From: Reyranella soli
GTDB taxonomy: Bacteria > Pseudomonadota > Alphaproteobacteria > Reyranellales > Reyranellaceae
NCBI RefSeq assembly: GCF_007992495.1
Contig: NZ_BKAJ01000004.1
Coordinates: 1-64,000 of the forward strand
Direction of reading: 5' to 3'
DNA: 64,000 nt
In this document: positions 9,799 to 18,598 of the stretch, piece after piece
Numbering within the stretch: position 1 is the stretch's first letter
Layout of the letters: every line of letters starts with the position of its first letter
The notes under the pieces: generated by a model
What the model saw: the letters and a program-made list of their open reading frames with translations, nothing else
Database searches by the model: none
Told to the model about the DNA's origin: nothing
Translations under genes and position numbers: made by a program

Positions 9799-10463
9799 AG
9801 CTTCCGCAGCCCCCTGCTGCCGTCGTGTTCGACATGGACGGCCTGCTGTTCGACACTGAGCGGCTCTATGAAGAAGCCGCGCTGGCTGCGGCGGCCGAGC
9901 TCGGCCATGAGATGGACTCAGGGTTCTTTCGCAGCACGGTCGGCTTCCCCTGGCTGGTCACGCGCAACCGGTTGATCGAGCTCTACGGGCCGACCTTTGC
10001 GGTCGACGAGTTGAGGACCGTCGCGCGACGCATCTTTCAGGAGATGGTCGACAGGGATCTGCCGCTGAAGCCCGGTGTCGCCGAGCTGCTCGGCCTTCTC
10101 GACGAGCTCGACTTGCCGAGGGCCATCGCCACCACGTCGTCGCGCGCGACCGTCGACCATCATCTGGGGGCGCATGGCCTCGCCCACCGGTTTCATCACA
10201 TCGTCGCCCATGACGACTGCGAGCGTCACAAGCCCGACCCCGATCCTTTCCTGAGGGCTGCCGCCCGGTTGGGGGTGCAGCCCCAGCATTGCCTGGCCCT
10301 TGAGGATTCGCACAACGGCGTCCGCGCGGCATCGGCGGCGGGCATGATGACGGTGATGGTTCCCGATCTCCTGCCGGTGACCGACGAGATGCAGACGCTC
10401 TGCCTGCACATTGTGGGCAACCTGCACGATGTCCGTCGCCTGTTCAGGTCGGAGCGTTCGTAG
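9795..10463 (+). CDS. HAD-IA phosphatase, tandem copy 2
   Basis: This 222-residue protein has FDMDGLLFDTE, RHKPDPDPF and LEDSHNGVRAA. It is the third gene of the coupled HAD operon and a paralogue of the gene just before it. The cap (about residues 20-85) has diverged more than the core, as expected if substrate preference was split. It may be a sugar-phosphate phosphatase or phosphomutase. It is convergent with the exported protein at 10468, with only four bases between stops. Confidence 0.9.
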   Translation: MKLPQPPAAVVFDMDGLLFDTERLYEEAALAAAAELGHEMDSGFFRSTVGFPWLVTRNRLIELYGPTFAVDELRTVARRIFQEMVDRDLPLKPGVAELLGLLDELDLPRAIATTSSRATVDHHLGAHGLAHRFHHIVAHDDCERHKPDPDPFLRAAARLGVQPQHCLALEDSHNGVRAASAAGMMTVMVPDLLPVTDEMQTLCLHIVGNLHDVRRLFRSERS

Positions 10464-10467
10464 CAGC

Positions 10468-11091
10468 TCAGCGCACCGGCGAGACCAGCAGCGAGCCATA
10501 TCGGGTCACGCTGTCGGCCTGGCTCCATACACCCATGGCCCCCGGTTGCGGCAGGCTGCGATCGGTGACGTCGAACAGGGGCTTGCTGTCGAGCGCCACC
10601 TCGAAGCGGTCGTTGGCGGCGATTACGCGCAATGAATGCCATTTCCCGGCCTCGAGCGGGGCATCCTTGGCCGCGAGCTGGCTGCGCTTGCCCTTCTCGA
10701 CGCGATAGAGGCGCACCGAATTGTCCAGGGAATTGGCCCGCACGACATAATAATCGCTGGCGCTCTGGGCGCGGAACATCAGGCCGGCGACCTGGGCGCG
10801 GGTGCCACTGATTGGCTTGAAGCGCAGGGTGGCGTCGAGGTCGCGGGTCACGGCCTGCGCCGAGATACACAGCGGGAAGCGAAGGTCGGCGGGATCTTTC
10901 GCCGCTTCCGTAAGCGCCCAGCCGTCGGGCGCGTCGGGATCGGGGACCGGCTGCCAGTCCGGCGGACGGCCGACGCCGGTCATGCCCTGCGTGCAGGCGA
11001 CCCGGCCGTCAGGTGTGGTGAGCGGCACGACGAGCTGGGCGGCAGCGGGGAAGGAGAGGAAGAGGGCCGCCAGGATGAGCAGAAATCGCAT
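10468..11091 (-). CDS. Exported LamG/DUF1080-like beta-sandwich protein
   Basis: From the ATG at 11091 the protein has 207 residues with a clear signal peptide (MRFLLILAALFLSFPAAAQ). The mature part resembles concanavalin-like jelly-roll domains: FRAQSASDYYVVRAN, KWHSLRVIAANDRFEVALDSKPLFDVTD and GAMGVWSQADSVTRYGSLLVS are typical of DUF1080/LamG folds that bind or process sugars. No catalytic residues can be named. It is a single gene on the minus strand, divergent from the FAH-family hydrolase. Confidence 0.75.
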   Translation of the reverse strand: MRFLLILAALFLSFPAAAQLVVPLTTPDGRVACTQGMTGVGRPPDWQPVPDPDAPDGWALTEAAKDPADLRFPLCISAQAVTRDLDATLRFKPISGTRAQVAGLMFRAQSASDYYVVRANSLDNSVRLYRVEKGKRSQLAAKDAPLEAGKWHSLRVIAANDRFEVALDSKPLFDVTDRSLPQPGAMGVWSQADSVTRYGSLLVSPVR

Positions 11092-11188
11092 GATGTGAAC
11101 CTGGAAAAACGCGTCGCGCTTGACCGTCGATGCGGGACGGAGGAGTTTACGCCGCGACCGAGTACGCGGAATTTTTAGGGGGGAATCA

Positions 11189-12058
11189 ATGCGACTTTGC
11201 ACCATCATGAACGGCGGCAAGGCCGTTGTCGGCGTCAAGACGGATGATGGCAAGATCATCGACCTCAGCAAGCAGATGCCGCGCGGGCCGAAGTCGGTCG
11301 TCGAGATCCTGGCCGGCGGCAAGAAGGTCCAGGCGGAGGTCGCCAAGGCCTGCACCAAGCTCAAGGCAGGCGCCACGGTGTCGGCGAAGTCGGCCAAATA
11401 CCTCTGCCCGATCCCGAACCCGGGCAAGATCCTGTGCATCGGGCTCAACTACCGCAAGCACGCCGAGGAGACCGGAAACCCCATCCCGCCGTATCCCATC
11501 GTGTTCTGCCGCTTCAACAACACGCTGGCGCCGCACAACGGCAAGATGCCGATGCCGAGCCACAGCACCCAGCTCGACTGGGAGGCCGAACTCACCATCG
11601 TGATCGGCAAGAAGTGCCGCAACGTGCCGAAGGAGAAGGCGCTCGGCGTGATTGCGGGCTATGCCTGCTTCAACGATGGTTCGGTGCGCGACTGGCAGTT
11701 CAAGGGCAGCCAGTGGACGCTGGGCAAGAACTTCGACGGCACCGGCGGCTTCGGCCCCGACATCGTGACCTCCGACGAATTGCCGCCGGGCGGGGCGCCC
11801 CTGCGCATCATGACCCGCGTCAACGGCGAGGTCATGCAGGACAGCAATACCGACGACCTGATCTTCGATGTGCCGACCCTGGTGCACGAAATCTCCAAGG
11901 TCATGACGCTCGATCCCGGCGACATCATCATCACTGGTACGCCCTCGGGTGTCGCTTCGGGGCGCACGCCGCCGAACTGGCTGAAGCCGGGCGACGTCTG
12001 CGAGGTCGAGATCGAGAAGATCGGCGTGCTGCGCAATCCGATCGTGCAGGGGGCGTAG
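11189..12058 (+). CDS. Fumarylacetoacetate hydrolase family protein
   Basis: The 289-residue protein has the FAH catalytic domain from about residue 80: ILCIGLNYRKHAEETG, the metal-binding Glu pair in DWEAELTIVIGK and Asp in CFNDGSVRDWQ. The end, TGTPSGVASGR, is typical of 2-keto-4-pentenoate hydratase/ureidoglycolate lyase relatives. Such enzymes cleave or hydrate acylpyruvates in aromatic breakdown. The start at 11189 follows a strong GGGGGGAA site. It stands alone and is followed by three hairpins. The exact substrate is unknown. Confidence 0.92.
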   Translation: MRLCTIMNGGKAVVGVKTDDGKIIDLSKQMPRGPKSVVEILAGGKKVQAEVAKACTKLKAGATVSAKSAKYLCPIPNPGKILCIGLNYRKHAEETGNPIPPYPIVFCRFNNTLAPHNGKMPMPSHSTQLDWEAELTIVIGKKCRNVPKEKALGVIAGYACFNDGSVRDWQFKGSQWTLGKNFDGTGGFGPDIVTSDELPPGGAPLRIMTRVNGEVMQDSNTDDLIFDVPTLVHEISKVMTLDPGDIIITGTPSGVASGRTPPNWLKPGDVCEVEIEKIGVLRNPIVQGA

Positions 12059-12071
12059 TTTTTGCCGGAGC

Positions 12072-12161
12072 GCGGACCTCCAGGTCCGCTCATGAGTCAT
12101 GAGCGAGCCGGAGGCTCGCGGTCCGGAAGACCATGAGCGGACCTGGAGGTCCGCGCTCCGG
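12072..12161. repeat. Three tandem GGA-loop hairpins
   Basis: Three stem-loops follow one another: GCGGACC-TCCA-GGTCCGC (12072-12089, reverse orientation), GCGAGCC-GGA-GGCTCGC (12103-12119) and GCGGACC-TGGA-GGTCCGC (12137-12154). The second is followed by GGTCCGG and the third by GCTCCGG. The first and third also pair with each other. They fill the gap between the convergent FAH-family and TetR genes. Confidence 0.75.
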
Positions 12162-12169
12162 CGAGAGAA

Positions 12170-12808
12170 CTACCGCCGCGGCACGTGGTCGAGGCCGCCC
12201 ATCATCAGGCGCGTGGCGAATTCGGCGGCGCCGGCGGGATCGACCGGGTCGCGCGCTACCATGACGATCGAGATCTCGAAGGCGACGCCGGCCATGGCGG
12301 CGGCGAGGTAGCTGACGTCGACATTCGGCAGCACGCCCGAGGCGATGGCGGCGCGGATGTCGTCGTTCAGGGCAAGCGCCAGGGCGCGCACGTCGGGCTT
12401 GTCGAGCAGGGTGCGGATGGCGGTGAAGTTCTTGCGGGCCAGCGCCAGCAGCTCGGCGTCCTCGACGATGAACTCGAAATAGACCGCGTAGTGGGCGCGG
12501 AAGAACGCCTCGGCGGTCGTGGCCTTGGCTCGGCCGTTGTGATGGCGCTTCAGGATCTCGCCGGTCAGCTCGCCGACCACCGCCTCGAAGATCTCGTCCT
12601 TGTCCTTGAAGTAGTTGTAGAAGGTGCCGGAGGCGAGGTCGGTGCGGCGCACGATGTCGCGCACGCTCGCCGCGCCATACCCCATTTCGGCGAACACCGC
12701 GCGCGCTGCCTTGAGCAGCGCCGTGCGGTTCTCCGCCTTGTTCTGCTCGCGCCGCCCCGAGCGCTCGCGCTGTTCTACCGTGATTTGGCCGTCGTCGCCC
12801 ATGCTCAT
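12170..12808 (-). CDS. TetR/AcrR family transcriptional regulator
   Basis: The 212-residue repressor-type protein has its helix-turn-helix near residues 25-65 (ALLKAARAVFAEMGYGAASVRDIV, then SGTFYNYFKDKDEI). The C-terminal ligand-binding part is of the usual length. It is the second gene of a pair: its ATG overlaps the stop of the alpha/beta hydrolase as ATGA (12805-12808), so the two are cotranscribed. It probably controls the hydrolase and itself in response to a hydrolase substrate or product. A start at 12802 is also possible. Confidence 0.9.
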   Translation of the reverse strand: MSMGDDGQITVEQRERSGRREQNKAENRTALLKAARAVFAEMGYGAASVRDIVRRTDLASGTFYNYFKDKDEIFEAVVGELTGEILKRHHNGRAKATTAEAFFRAHYAVYFEFIVEDAELLALARKNFTAIRTLLDKPDVRALALALNDDIRAAIASGVLPNVDVSYLAAAMAGVAFEISIVMVARDPVDPAGAAEFATRLMMGGLDHVPRR

Positions 12809-13866
12809 CTTCCGAGTTGCGCCAGTTCGTGCCGCAGGCCCGCCACCATGTCGTCCATTGCCCGCGCCGCGGCGGATACTGTGCCGCGCAGGCCGACGAA
12901 ACCATGGATCAGCGAATCGAATTCGTGGTGGATGGTCTTCACGCCGGCCGCCGTCAGGCGATCGGCATAGGCCTGTCCCTCATCGCGCACCGGATCGAAG
13001 CCCGCCGTATAGACCAGCGCCGGCGGCAGGCCCGAAAGATCGTTGGCCTTGAGCGGCGAGGCGCGCGGGTCGCCGATGTCGGCCTGGCCGTTGAGATAGT
13101 GACCGCGGAACCATTCCATGGCCGCGCGGGTCACCATGAAGCCCTCGCCACAGCTCCTGAAGGAGGGGGTGTCGAAGCTGAAGTCCGTGGCCGGAAAGAT
13201 CAGCCATTGCAGGCAGGGCGGACGTTCCTCGCCGCGCAGAAGCTGCGCGGCCACGGCGGCGATATTGCCCCCCGCCGAATCGCCTGCGACGACGATACGC
13301 GCCGGATCGATGCCTAGGCCCATGGCCTCGGCCTGCAGCCACCGGTGGGCGGCGACGGCATCGTCGATGGCGGCGGGAAACTTGTGCTCGGGGGCGAGCC
13401 GGTAGTCGACCGCGACCAGCGCGCACCCGGCACGGGCGCAGAAGTAGCGGGACACCAGATCGTAGCCTTCGAGGCTGCCCATCACCCAGCCGCCGCCATG
13501 GAAATAGAGGATCGCCGGCAGCAGGCGCGCCACCGCGCCGGCGGGGCGGTAGAGGCGAATGCGCAGGCGGCCCGCCGGCCCGGCGATGGTCCGATCGACC
13601 ATCTCGCCGATCGGCGCGGCGCGGCCGCCCATCTCGAGCATGAAGGCGTCGTATCCGGCGCGCGCCTCGAGGACGGTGGTCTGCTCGATCGGCGGCTGGC
13701 CGCTGCGCGCCAGCAGCTGCAGCAGCCACTGGGTGCGGCCGTCGAGTGTGCGGCCGTCGACCGCCACCGACGGGCCGGCCAGGATATTCACCCAGGCAAT
13801 CGGCATGCGCACGGCGAGGTTGGCGGCCTTGCCCTGCAGTTCGCGCGCGATCTCCTTGAGCGGCAT
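12805..13866 (-). CDS. Alpha/beta hydrolase, hormone-sensitive lipase type
   Basis: The 353-residue protein has the HSL-family HGGG oxyanion motif in YFHGGGWVMGS (about residue 120), the nucleophile GDSAGGN (about 193) and later DPVRDEG with a C-terminal His, completing the triad. It should be a cytoplasmic esterase for short or aromatic esters. No signal peptide is present. It is the first gene of the hydrolase-TetR pair and is divergent from the membrane cyclase at 13934, with 67 bases between. Confidence 0.92.
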   Translation of the reverse strand: MPLKEIARELQGKAANLAVRMPIAWVNILAGPSVAVDGRTLDGRTQWLLQLLARSGQPPIEQTTVLEARAGYDAFMLEMGGRAAPIGEMVDRTIAGPAGRLRIRLYRPAGAVARLLPAILYFHGGGWVMGSLEGYDLVSRYFCARAGCALVAVDYRLAPEHKFPAAIDDAVAAHRWLQAEAMGLGIDPARIVVAGDSAGGNIAAVAAQLLRGEERPPCLQWLIFPATDFSFDTPSFRSCGEGFMVTRAAMEWFRGHYLNGQADIGDPRASPLKANDLSGLPPALVYTAGFDPVRDEGQAYADRLTAAGVKTIHHEFDSLIHGFVGLRGTVSAAARAMDDMVAGLRHELAQLGR

Positions 13867-13933
13867 GACCTGTTCCTACCATCCCGCCCCGCCGTTGTGG
13901 AGCCTCGGGCTGCCGGTTAGGTTGGTGCGTCCG

Positions 13934-15220
13934 ATGGCTGAAGCGACCCCAGACGGCTATGCCAACGAGCTGCGCCGCGAGATCCTGCGCAGCGAGATCC
14001 AGCGAGTGCGGGTGCTCGCCGTCATCCTGGTGGCGCTGCTCGGGGTGACGCTGTGCGCCGTGAACTTTCTCCCCGGCCTGATCCACAGCATGTTCCACCA
14101 GGGATTGGCCTGGTGGCTGCCGCTCGCGGGCATCGGTCCCTTCGCCCTCTATGAAGTCGTCGTGTTGTTCGCGCTGCGCTGGCGGGCGTCCCACGACAGG
14201 GACTTTCCGCGCTACGCCCGCTTTGGCAACGCCTTCATCGAGACCAGCATGCCGAGCGTCTTGATCTTCGCGTTGGCGCATCACATGGCGCCAGAGGCGG
14301 TGTTCGGTTATTGGCCGCCGCTGCTCTATTTCGTGTTCGTGCTGCTTTCGACGCTCCGGCTCGACTTCTGGCTGTCGCTATGGACGGGCGCCGTTGCGGC
14401 TGTGCAGCAGTTCCTGCTGGTCTTGCTGTTCGTGCCGCTGGAACTCTTCTCCGATGTGCCTGAGCACTCGCTGCTCTACAATCTCAGCCGCAGCATCGTA
14501 CTGCTGGGCTGCGGCGTGATCGCCGGCATCGTGGCTGGCAGCTTGCGCCGGCAGTTCGAGAAGTCGGTGGCTGCCGCGGTTGCGCGCGACCGCGTCACCA
14601 ACATGTTCGGCCAGCACGTGTCGCCCGCCGTGGTCGATCGGCTGCTTGCTTCCCACAGCGACCCGCCGAGCGAGCTGCGCGAGGTCTGCGTGCTGTTTCT
14701 CGACATCAGGGGCTTCACCGCCATGACCCGCAAGCGGCCGGCCGATGAGACCGTGGCGCTGCTGAACGACTTCTTCGCCGAGATGATCGAGATCGTCGAT
14801 CGCAGCAACGGCATCATCAACAAGTTCCTGGGCGACGGCTTCCTGGCGATCTTCGGCGCGCCGCTCGACGATCCCAAGGCGGCGGTCAACGCCCTGGCTG
14901 CGGCGCACGGCATGCTGGAGGCGGTCGAGCGCTGGAACAAGACGCGGCCTGACAAGACGTTGCGGGTGGGCATCGGAATCCATCTCGGCAAGGCGGTAAC
15001 CGGCACGGTCGGCTCGCCGCAACGCAAGGAGTACACGGTGATCGGCGATACCGTGAACCTGGCGGCGCGCCTGGAGCAGCTCACCAAGGAGACGGGCTCG
15101 CAGCTCCTGGTCTCGAGCGCCGTCCATCTCGCGACGACTGGCGCCGACGGCGCGACCGATCTCGGGCCCTTGCCCATCCGCGGCTACGACGAGGAAGTGC
15201 GGGTATGGAAAGTGGTCTGA
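13934..15220 (+). CDS. Membrane-bound class III adenylate/guanylate cyclase
   Basis: From the ATG at 13934 the protein has 428 residues. Five or six hydrophobic helices fill about residues 25-215. A catalytic class III domain follows, with metal-binding Asp257 (LFLDIRGFT) and Asp301 (FLGDGFLAIFG) and the segment YTVIGDTVNLAARLE. It makes cAMP (or cGMP) in response to a membrane-sensed signal. The frame is open upstream to 13559, but that part is antisense to the hydrolase. Its last 16 bases overlap the next gene. A cyclic-nucleotide-binding MscS channel at 42 kb and a second cyclase at 29.7 kb suggest an active second-messenger system. Confidence 0.92.
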   Translation: MAEATPDGYANELRREILRSEIQRVRVLAVILVALLGVTLCAVNFLPGLIHSMFHQGLAWWLPLAGIGPFALYEVVVLFALRWRASHDRDFPRYARFGNAFIETSMPSVLIFALAHHMAPEAVFGYWPPLLYFVFVLLSTLRLDFWLSLWTGAVAAVQQFLLVLLFVPLELFSDVPEHSLLYNLSRSIVLLGCGVIAGIVAGSLRRQFEKSVAAAVARDRVTNMFGQHVSPAVVDRLLASHSDPPSELREVCVLFLDIRGFTAMTRKRPADETVALLNDFFAEMIEIVDRSNGIINKFLGDGFLAIFGAPLDDPKAAVNALAAAHGMLEAVERWNKTRPDKTLRVGIGIHLGKAVTGTVGSPQRKEYTVIGDTVNLAARLEQLTKETGSQLLVSSAVHLATTGADGATDLGPLPIRGYDEEVRVWKVV

Positions 15221-15678
15221 GCTGGTACTTCGCCTACGGCTCCAACATGAGCGCGCTCAGGCTGTTCGAGGAACGGCTGAAGCCGGAAGGCATCGGCCTG
15301 GGCGAGCGGATTGCAGGTCGGCTCGATGGCTGGCGGCTCGCCTTCAACAAGCAGGGGCGCGTGCCGGGCACCGGCGCGGGCAACATCATGCTGGCGCCGG
15401 GCGAGGTGGTGCACGGTACGTTGAACCTGCTGCCGGCGAAGGGGTTCGAGGTGCTCGACCGCTACGAGGGCGTGGTCGGCGGTCATTATGAGCGGCGGAC
15501 CGTGCCGGTTTGGCGCGGCGACACCGGAGTCGCGGTCGAAGCGATCACCTATGTGGCGCTGTTGACGGGCGAGAACCTGTGTCCGACCCGCGAGTATCTC
15601 AGCCATCTCCTGGCCGGCCGCGACCTGCTGCCGGAGGACTATTTCCGCCAGCTGGGCGAGACGCCGACAGTGGATTGA
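15205..15678 (+). CDS. Gamma-glutamylcyclotransferase-like protein
   Basis: The 157-residue protein starts with WYFAYGSNMSALR, the nucleotide-free gamma-glutamylcyclotransferase fold signature (YGSNM). LDRYEGVVGGHYERR contains the expected acidic/glycine region around the catalytic Glu. Members release 5-oxoproline from gamma-glutamyl peptides or act on related amides. Its start lies inside the end of the cyclase gene (16-base overlap, different frame), so it is cotranscribed with it. A hairpin with a 12-bp stem follows the stop. Confidence 0.88.
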   Translation: MESGLSWYFAYGSNMSALRLFEERLKPEGIGLGERIAGRLDGWRLAFNKQGRVPGTGAGNIMLAPGEVVHGTLNLLPAKGFEVLDRYEGVVGGHYERRTVPVWRGDTGVAVEAITYVALLTGENLCPTREYLSHLLAGRDLLPEDYFRQLGETPTVD

Positions 15679-15688
15679 GCCTCTTGTC

Positions 15689-15718
15689 GGACCGCGGGCC
15701 TGGAGGCCCGCGGTCCGG
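15689..15718. terminator. GGA-loop hairpin at convergent gene ends
   Basis: GGACC-GCGGGCC-TGGA-GGCCCGC-GGTCC forms a perfect 12-bp stem with a four-base loop between two converging genes. This is the strongest member of the dispersed hairpin family and is well placed to end transcripts from both sides, although no T-run is present. Confidence 0.6.
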
Positions 15719-15723
15719 CAAGA

Positions 15724-16197
15724 TTACTTCGCGCCGGCGAGCTGCTTCTTGCCCTTGGCCTTCGCCTTCTTGGCGAGCTCGTCGCGGGCGACCGGCGCCT
15801 TGCCGGTCTCCTGGAGCTCGGGCACGTCGGCTTCGTGCCAGAAGTTCAGCTCGATCATGACGCCATCGGGATCGTGCACGAAGACCTGCTGCAGGGGCCG
15901 CGCCGGCACCTTGCGGACCTCGTACGGCAGGCCGTCCTTCTTGATCTGGTCGATCGTGCCGCGGATGTCGGAGCAGTTGATGGCGACATGGTCGATGGCG
16001 CCGCTGCCATGATCCTTGCGGTCGGTCTCCGAGACGATGTGCAGGATCGCCTTGTCGCCGGCATACATCCACGCGCCGGGGAACATGAACGGCGGGCGGT
16101 CGCCGTTCTTGAGACCCACGTAGCGCTCATAGAAGCGCACCGTGGCGTCGAGGTCCTTGCAGTAGATATTCCAGTGGTCCAACGAAAGTGCGGGCAT
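15724..16197 (-). CDS. VOC (glyoxalase/bleomycin resistance) family protein
   Basis: The 157-residue protein has two VOC half-modules: SLDHWNIYCKDLDATVRFYE with a metal-ligand His near the start, and IDHVAINCSDIRGTIDQIKKDG with a second His and HDPDGVMIELNFWHE with the Glu. Members are metal-dependent isomerases, lyases or dioxygenases. The C-terminal tail is Lys-rich. It begins 40 bases after the DUF899 gene and could be the last gene of that operon. The substrate is unknown. Confidence 0.88.
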   Translation of the reverse strand: MPALSLDHWNIYCKDLDATVRFYERYVGLKNGDRPPFMFPGAWMYAGDKAILHIVSETDRKDHGSGAIDHVAINCSDIRGTIDQIKKDGLPYEVRKVPARPLQQVFVHDPDGVMIELNFWHEADVPELQETGKAPVARDELAKKAKAKGKKQLAGAK

Positions 16198-16237
16198 CCA
16201 TCCCTCCTACGTTGGCCGGCAGTCTACCCAGTCCGGC

Positions 16238-16972
16238 TCAGCCGTGGCAGCAGGAATTTCCGGCCTTTTCCTCATATTTGTCGTGGTGGCGGACCCAGTG
16301 GGAGAGGTTCCCGCCAGGCGGCTCGTTGCGCCCCTTGGGCGTGATGTCGAGGAAGCCGTAGACCGTGCCGACATCCTCGGTGCCGCGGGCAAATACCGAA
16401 TAGGTATGGAAAATCTGGCCCGTCTCATCCTTTGTGAAGACGCTGAAGCCGGGTAGCTCGTCGCTCATCCAATCCCGTTCCTCGAAATTGTAGAAGACCT
16501 TGCCCTTGGTCTTCTGCTCCTCCGTGAACGACACATTGTAGTCGAAATTGAAATCGCAGCCGGCCGACGACACCCATTTGAAGGGCCAGCCCATGCGCTT
16601 ATGGAAGGCCGCGATCTTGGCGTACGGCGCGCGCGAGACGGCGACCACCATCACGTCATGATGGGCGAGATGGATGAGCGAGCCTTCCATCTGGTCGGCG
16701 CCGAATGAGCAGCCGACACAGCCTTCCTGCCAGTCCGGCCCGAACATGAAATGCTTGACGATGAGCTGGCTGCGACCGGCGAACAGGTCGGAGAGCGTCT
16801 CGCGGCCGTCGGGGCCGTCGAACACGTAGCTCTTGTCGACCTTGACCCAGGGCAGCTCGCGGCGCTGTCGCGCGAGCTCGTCGTGCGCGCGCAGATGCGC
16901 CTTCTCCTTGGCGAGCAGCGCGCGCCGCGCTTCCAGCCATTCGTCGCGAGAGACGGTCTTGTGCGCCTGCAT
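16238..16972 (-). CDS. DUF899 thioredoxin-fold protein
   Basis: From the ATG at 16972 the protein has 244 residues and matches the DUF899 family: VSRDEWLEARRALLAKEKAH at the start, LIVKHFMFGPDWQEGCVGCSFGADQ in the middle and GTVYGFLDITPKGRNEPP near the end. The fold is thioredoxin-like, with a CVGC pair at the place of the active-site Cys pair. It probably is a cytoplasmic redox protein. The start lies 11 bases after the transglutaminase stop. In many bacteria DUF899 genes sit with ArsR and SRPBCC genes, as here. Confidence 0.9.
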   Translation of the reverse strand: MQAHKTVSRDEWLEARRALLAKEKAHLRAHDELARQRRELPWVKVDKSYVFDGPDGRETLSDLFAGRSQLIVKHFMFGPDWQEGCVGCSFGADQMEGSLIHLAHHDVMVVAVSRAPYAKIAAFHKRMGWPFKWVSSAGCDFNFDYNVSFTEEQKTKGKVFYNFEERDWMSDELPGFSVFTKDETGQIFHTYSVFARGTEDVGTVYGFLDITPKGRNEPPGGNLSHWVRHHDKYEEKAGNSCCHG

Positions 16973-16983
16973 GATGGCCTCCT

Positions 16984-17841
16984 TCAGTGGACGGGATCGG
17001 GACGGTTGAGGACGGCGTTGAACACCGTGCTGGGCACGGCGACGCGCTTGTCCTTGTAGATCGCACGCAGGTCGCCGAAGTGGCGATCGGGCGCGTGCGA
17101 GAATTCGGCCAGGCGGTCGATGAAGGGCAGGTCGAGCTCGGAGTCGGTTTGAGCCATGGCGCCCCACACATCCCACGGCAGCATCTCGCGATTGTTGAGC
17201 GCGGCGACGTCGCGCACGACGTTGCCCGCGATGAACCACAATCCGTGCATGTCGAGGATGCCGAATGCGCCGGGATCGGCCTTGCCGCTCCGGCACAGCC
17301 GCCAGGCGTCGCCTGCCACCACGAACTGATCGCGCGGCACGTCGAGCGGATCGAAGGCGATGCCGAACAGCTCACGCTGGCGCTGGTCGAGCTGGGCATC
17401 GACCAGCAGCCAGCGCTGCGCGCGTTCGTTCCAGTATTCCGTGACCCAATGGTCGACGAACTTGCCCTTCTCGAAGTAGGCGCCGAAGCCGCAACGCGCC
17501 CGCGCCGCCATTCCCTGCCGCCGCAACATGGCGACATGCAGGAGCGTGAAGTGCCGGCAGACGCCGACCACGCGAGCAGCCGGCGGACGTGCCTGCGGCA
17601 ACGGCCGACTGTCCTGGCGGGTGATGCAGTCGAGCATCTTCTCGACGCCGCGCACGTGAGCCTGCTTATGCTGCTCGGCTGACAGGGTAACGCCGTAGGC
17701 GGGCGCGATATGCTCGTGGATCAGCACGCCCTGTACGACCTCGGCCAGCCTGCCGACGTCCCGCGGCAGTCCGTCCAGCAAGGCAGCCTTGGCTCCGGCG
17801 TCGCTCATCGAGATCGGGGCGCGAAAGGCGTCAGTGTTCAT
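16984..17841 (-). CDS. Transglutaminase-like domain protein
   Basis: The 285-residue protein has the transglutaminase triad in order: Cys in VVGVCRHFTLL (about residue 94), His in FVDHWVTEYW (about 130) and Asp in LLVDAQLDQ (about 146). The bacterial superfamily members are mostly cysteine peptidases or amidases rather than cross-linking enzymes. No signal peptide is seen. Its start overlaps the SRPBCC stop as ATGA, placing it third in the ArsR-led operon. Confidence 0.85.
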   Translation of the reverse strand: MNTDAFRAPISMSDAGAKAALLDGLPRDVGRLAEVVQGVLIHEHIAPAYGVTLSAEQHKQAHVRGVEKMLDCITRQDSRPLPQARPPAARVVGVCRHFTLLHVAMLRRQGMAARARCGFGAYFEKGKFVDHWVTEYWNERAQRWLLVDAQLDQRQRELFGIAFDPLDVPRDQFVVAGDAWRLCRSGKADPGAFGILDMHGLWFIAGNVVRDVAALNNREMLPWDVWGAMAQTDSELDLPFIDRLAEFSHAPDRHFGDLRAIYKDKRVAVPSTVFNAVLNRPDPVH

Positions 17842-18269
17842 GGAAAGACCTTCTCCAGATTGTCGAGGGCCAGCGTCCAGCCGCGGCGATGATCGTCGCG
17901 CGCCTTCTCATCGAAGAACTGCTCGTGCGTCAGGGTGAGGATGGTGGACTCGCCGTCGGGCTTGAAATCGACCGTGACCTGCGATTCGCGTTCGGGCGTG
18001 CTCTGCCAGGCCCAGGAGAAGACCAGCTTTCGCTCCGGCACGATCTCGCGATAGACGCCGCTCACGCTTTGGTGCTCGCCGTCCGGCGTGTGGAACTGAA
18101 CGCGAAAGCGGCCGCCGACCTTGACGTCGGCCTCGGCGATGGGCGTCTTGGGATGGCCGGTGACGCCCCACCAGCGGATCATTTTTTGCGGCTGCGTCCA
18201 GGCCTCGAAGAGCTGCGCCGGCGACGCTTTGAAGCGCCGCTTGAGGGCGAGGCTGGGTTTGCTTGCCAT
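17838..18269 (-). CDS. SRPBCC (AHSA1-like) domain protein
   Basis: The 143-residue protein starts LALKRRFKASPAQLFEAWTQPQKMIRWWG and ends with a GW(T)LALDNLEKVF helix, the START/Bet v1-like AHSA1 family with a hydrophobic ligand cavity. These proteins often accompany ArsR regulators. It overlaps the ArsR gene by 91 bases in a different frame and the transglutaminase gene by 4 bases. The ligand is unknown. Confidence 0.9.
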   Translation of the reverse strand: MASKPSLALKRRFKASPAQLFEAWTQPQKMIRWWGVTGHPKTPIAEADVKVGGRFRVQFHTPDGEHQSVSGVYREIVPERKLVFSWAWQSTPERESQVTVDFKPDGESTILTLTHEQFFDEKARDDHRRGWTLALDNLEKVFP

Positions 18270-18598
18270 GAATCTTCCTCCAGGAATGCAGCGAGACGGT
18301 CGAGCTGCTCGGTCCAGTAGCGCTCGTAGCGGGCCAGCCAGTTCATCGCTTGCTCCATGGGCGCGGCCTTGAGCTGGCAGGTCACCGTGCGGCCCGTCTT
18401 GGTGCGCTCGATCAGGCCGGCGTCCGACAGCACGTCGAGATGCTTCATGATGGCGGGCAGGGAGACCGGGAAAGGCCGCGCCAGCTCGCTGACGGTGAGC
18501 CCTTCCTCCTCGTCGAGCCGTGCCAGCAGGGCGCGCCGGGTCGGATCGGCCAGGGCGGCGAAGGTGCGGTCGAGCACGGCGGTTTGATAGTTAACCAT
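18179..18598 (-). CDS. ArsR family transcriptional regulator
   Basis: The 139-residue winged-helix protein reads DRTFAALADPTRRALLARL, then LTVSELARPFPVSLPAIMKHLDVLSDAGLI, a standard ArsR helix-turn-helix. There is no obvious metal-binding Cys pair, so it is the non-metal type linked to AHSA1 proteins. The last 30 residues, rich in Ser and Arg, are read from the out-of-frame overlap with the SRPBCC gene and may be unstructured. It leads a four- or five-gene operon. A TTAAC-6-GTTAA dyad covers its start codon and is a likely autoregulatory operator. Confidence 0.92.
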   Translation of the reverse strand: MVNYQTAVLDRTFAALADPTRRALLARLDEEEGLTVSELARPFPVSLPAIMKHLDVLSDAGLIERTKTGRTVTCQLKAAPMEQAMNWLARYERYWTEQLDRLAAFLEEDSWQANPASPSSGASKRRRRSSSRPGRSRKK

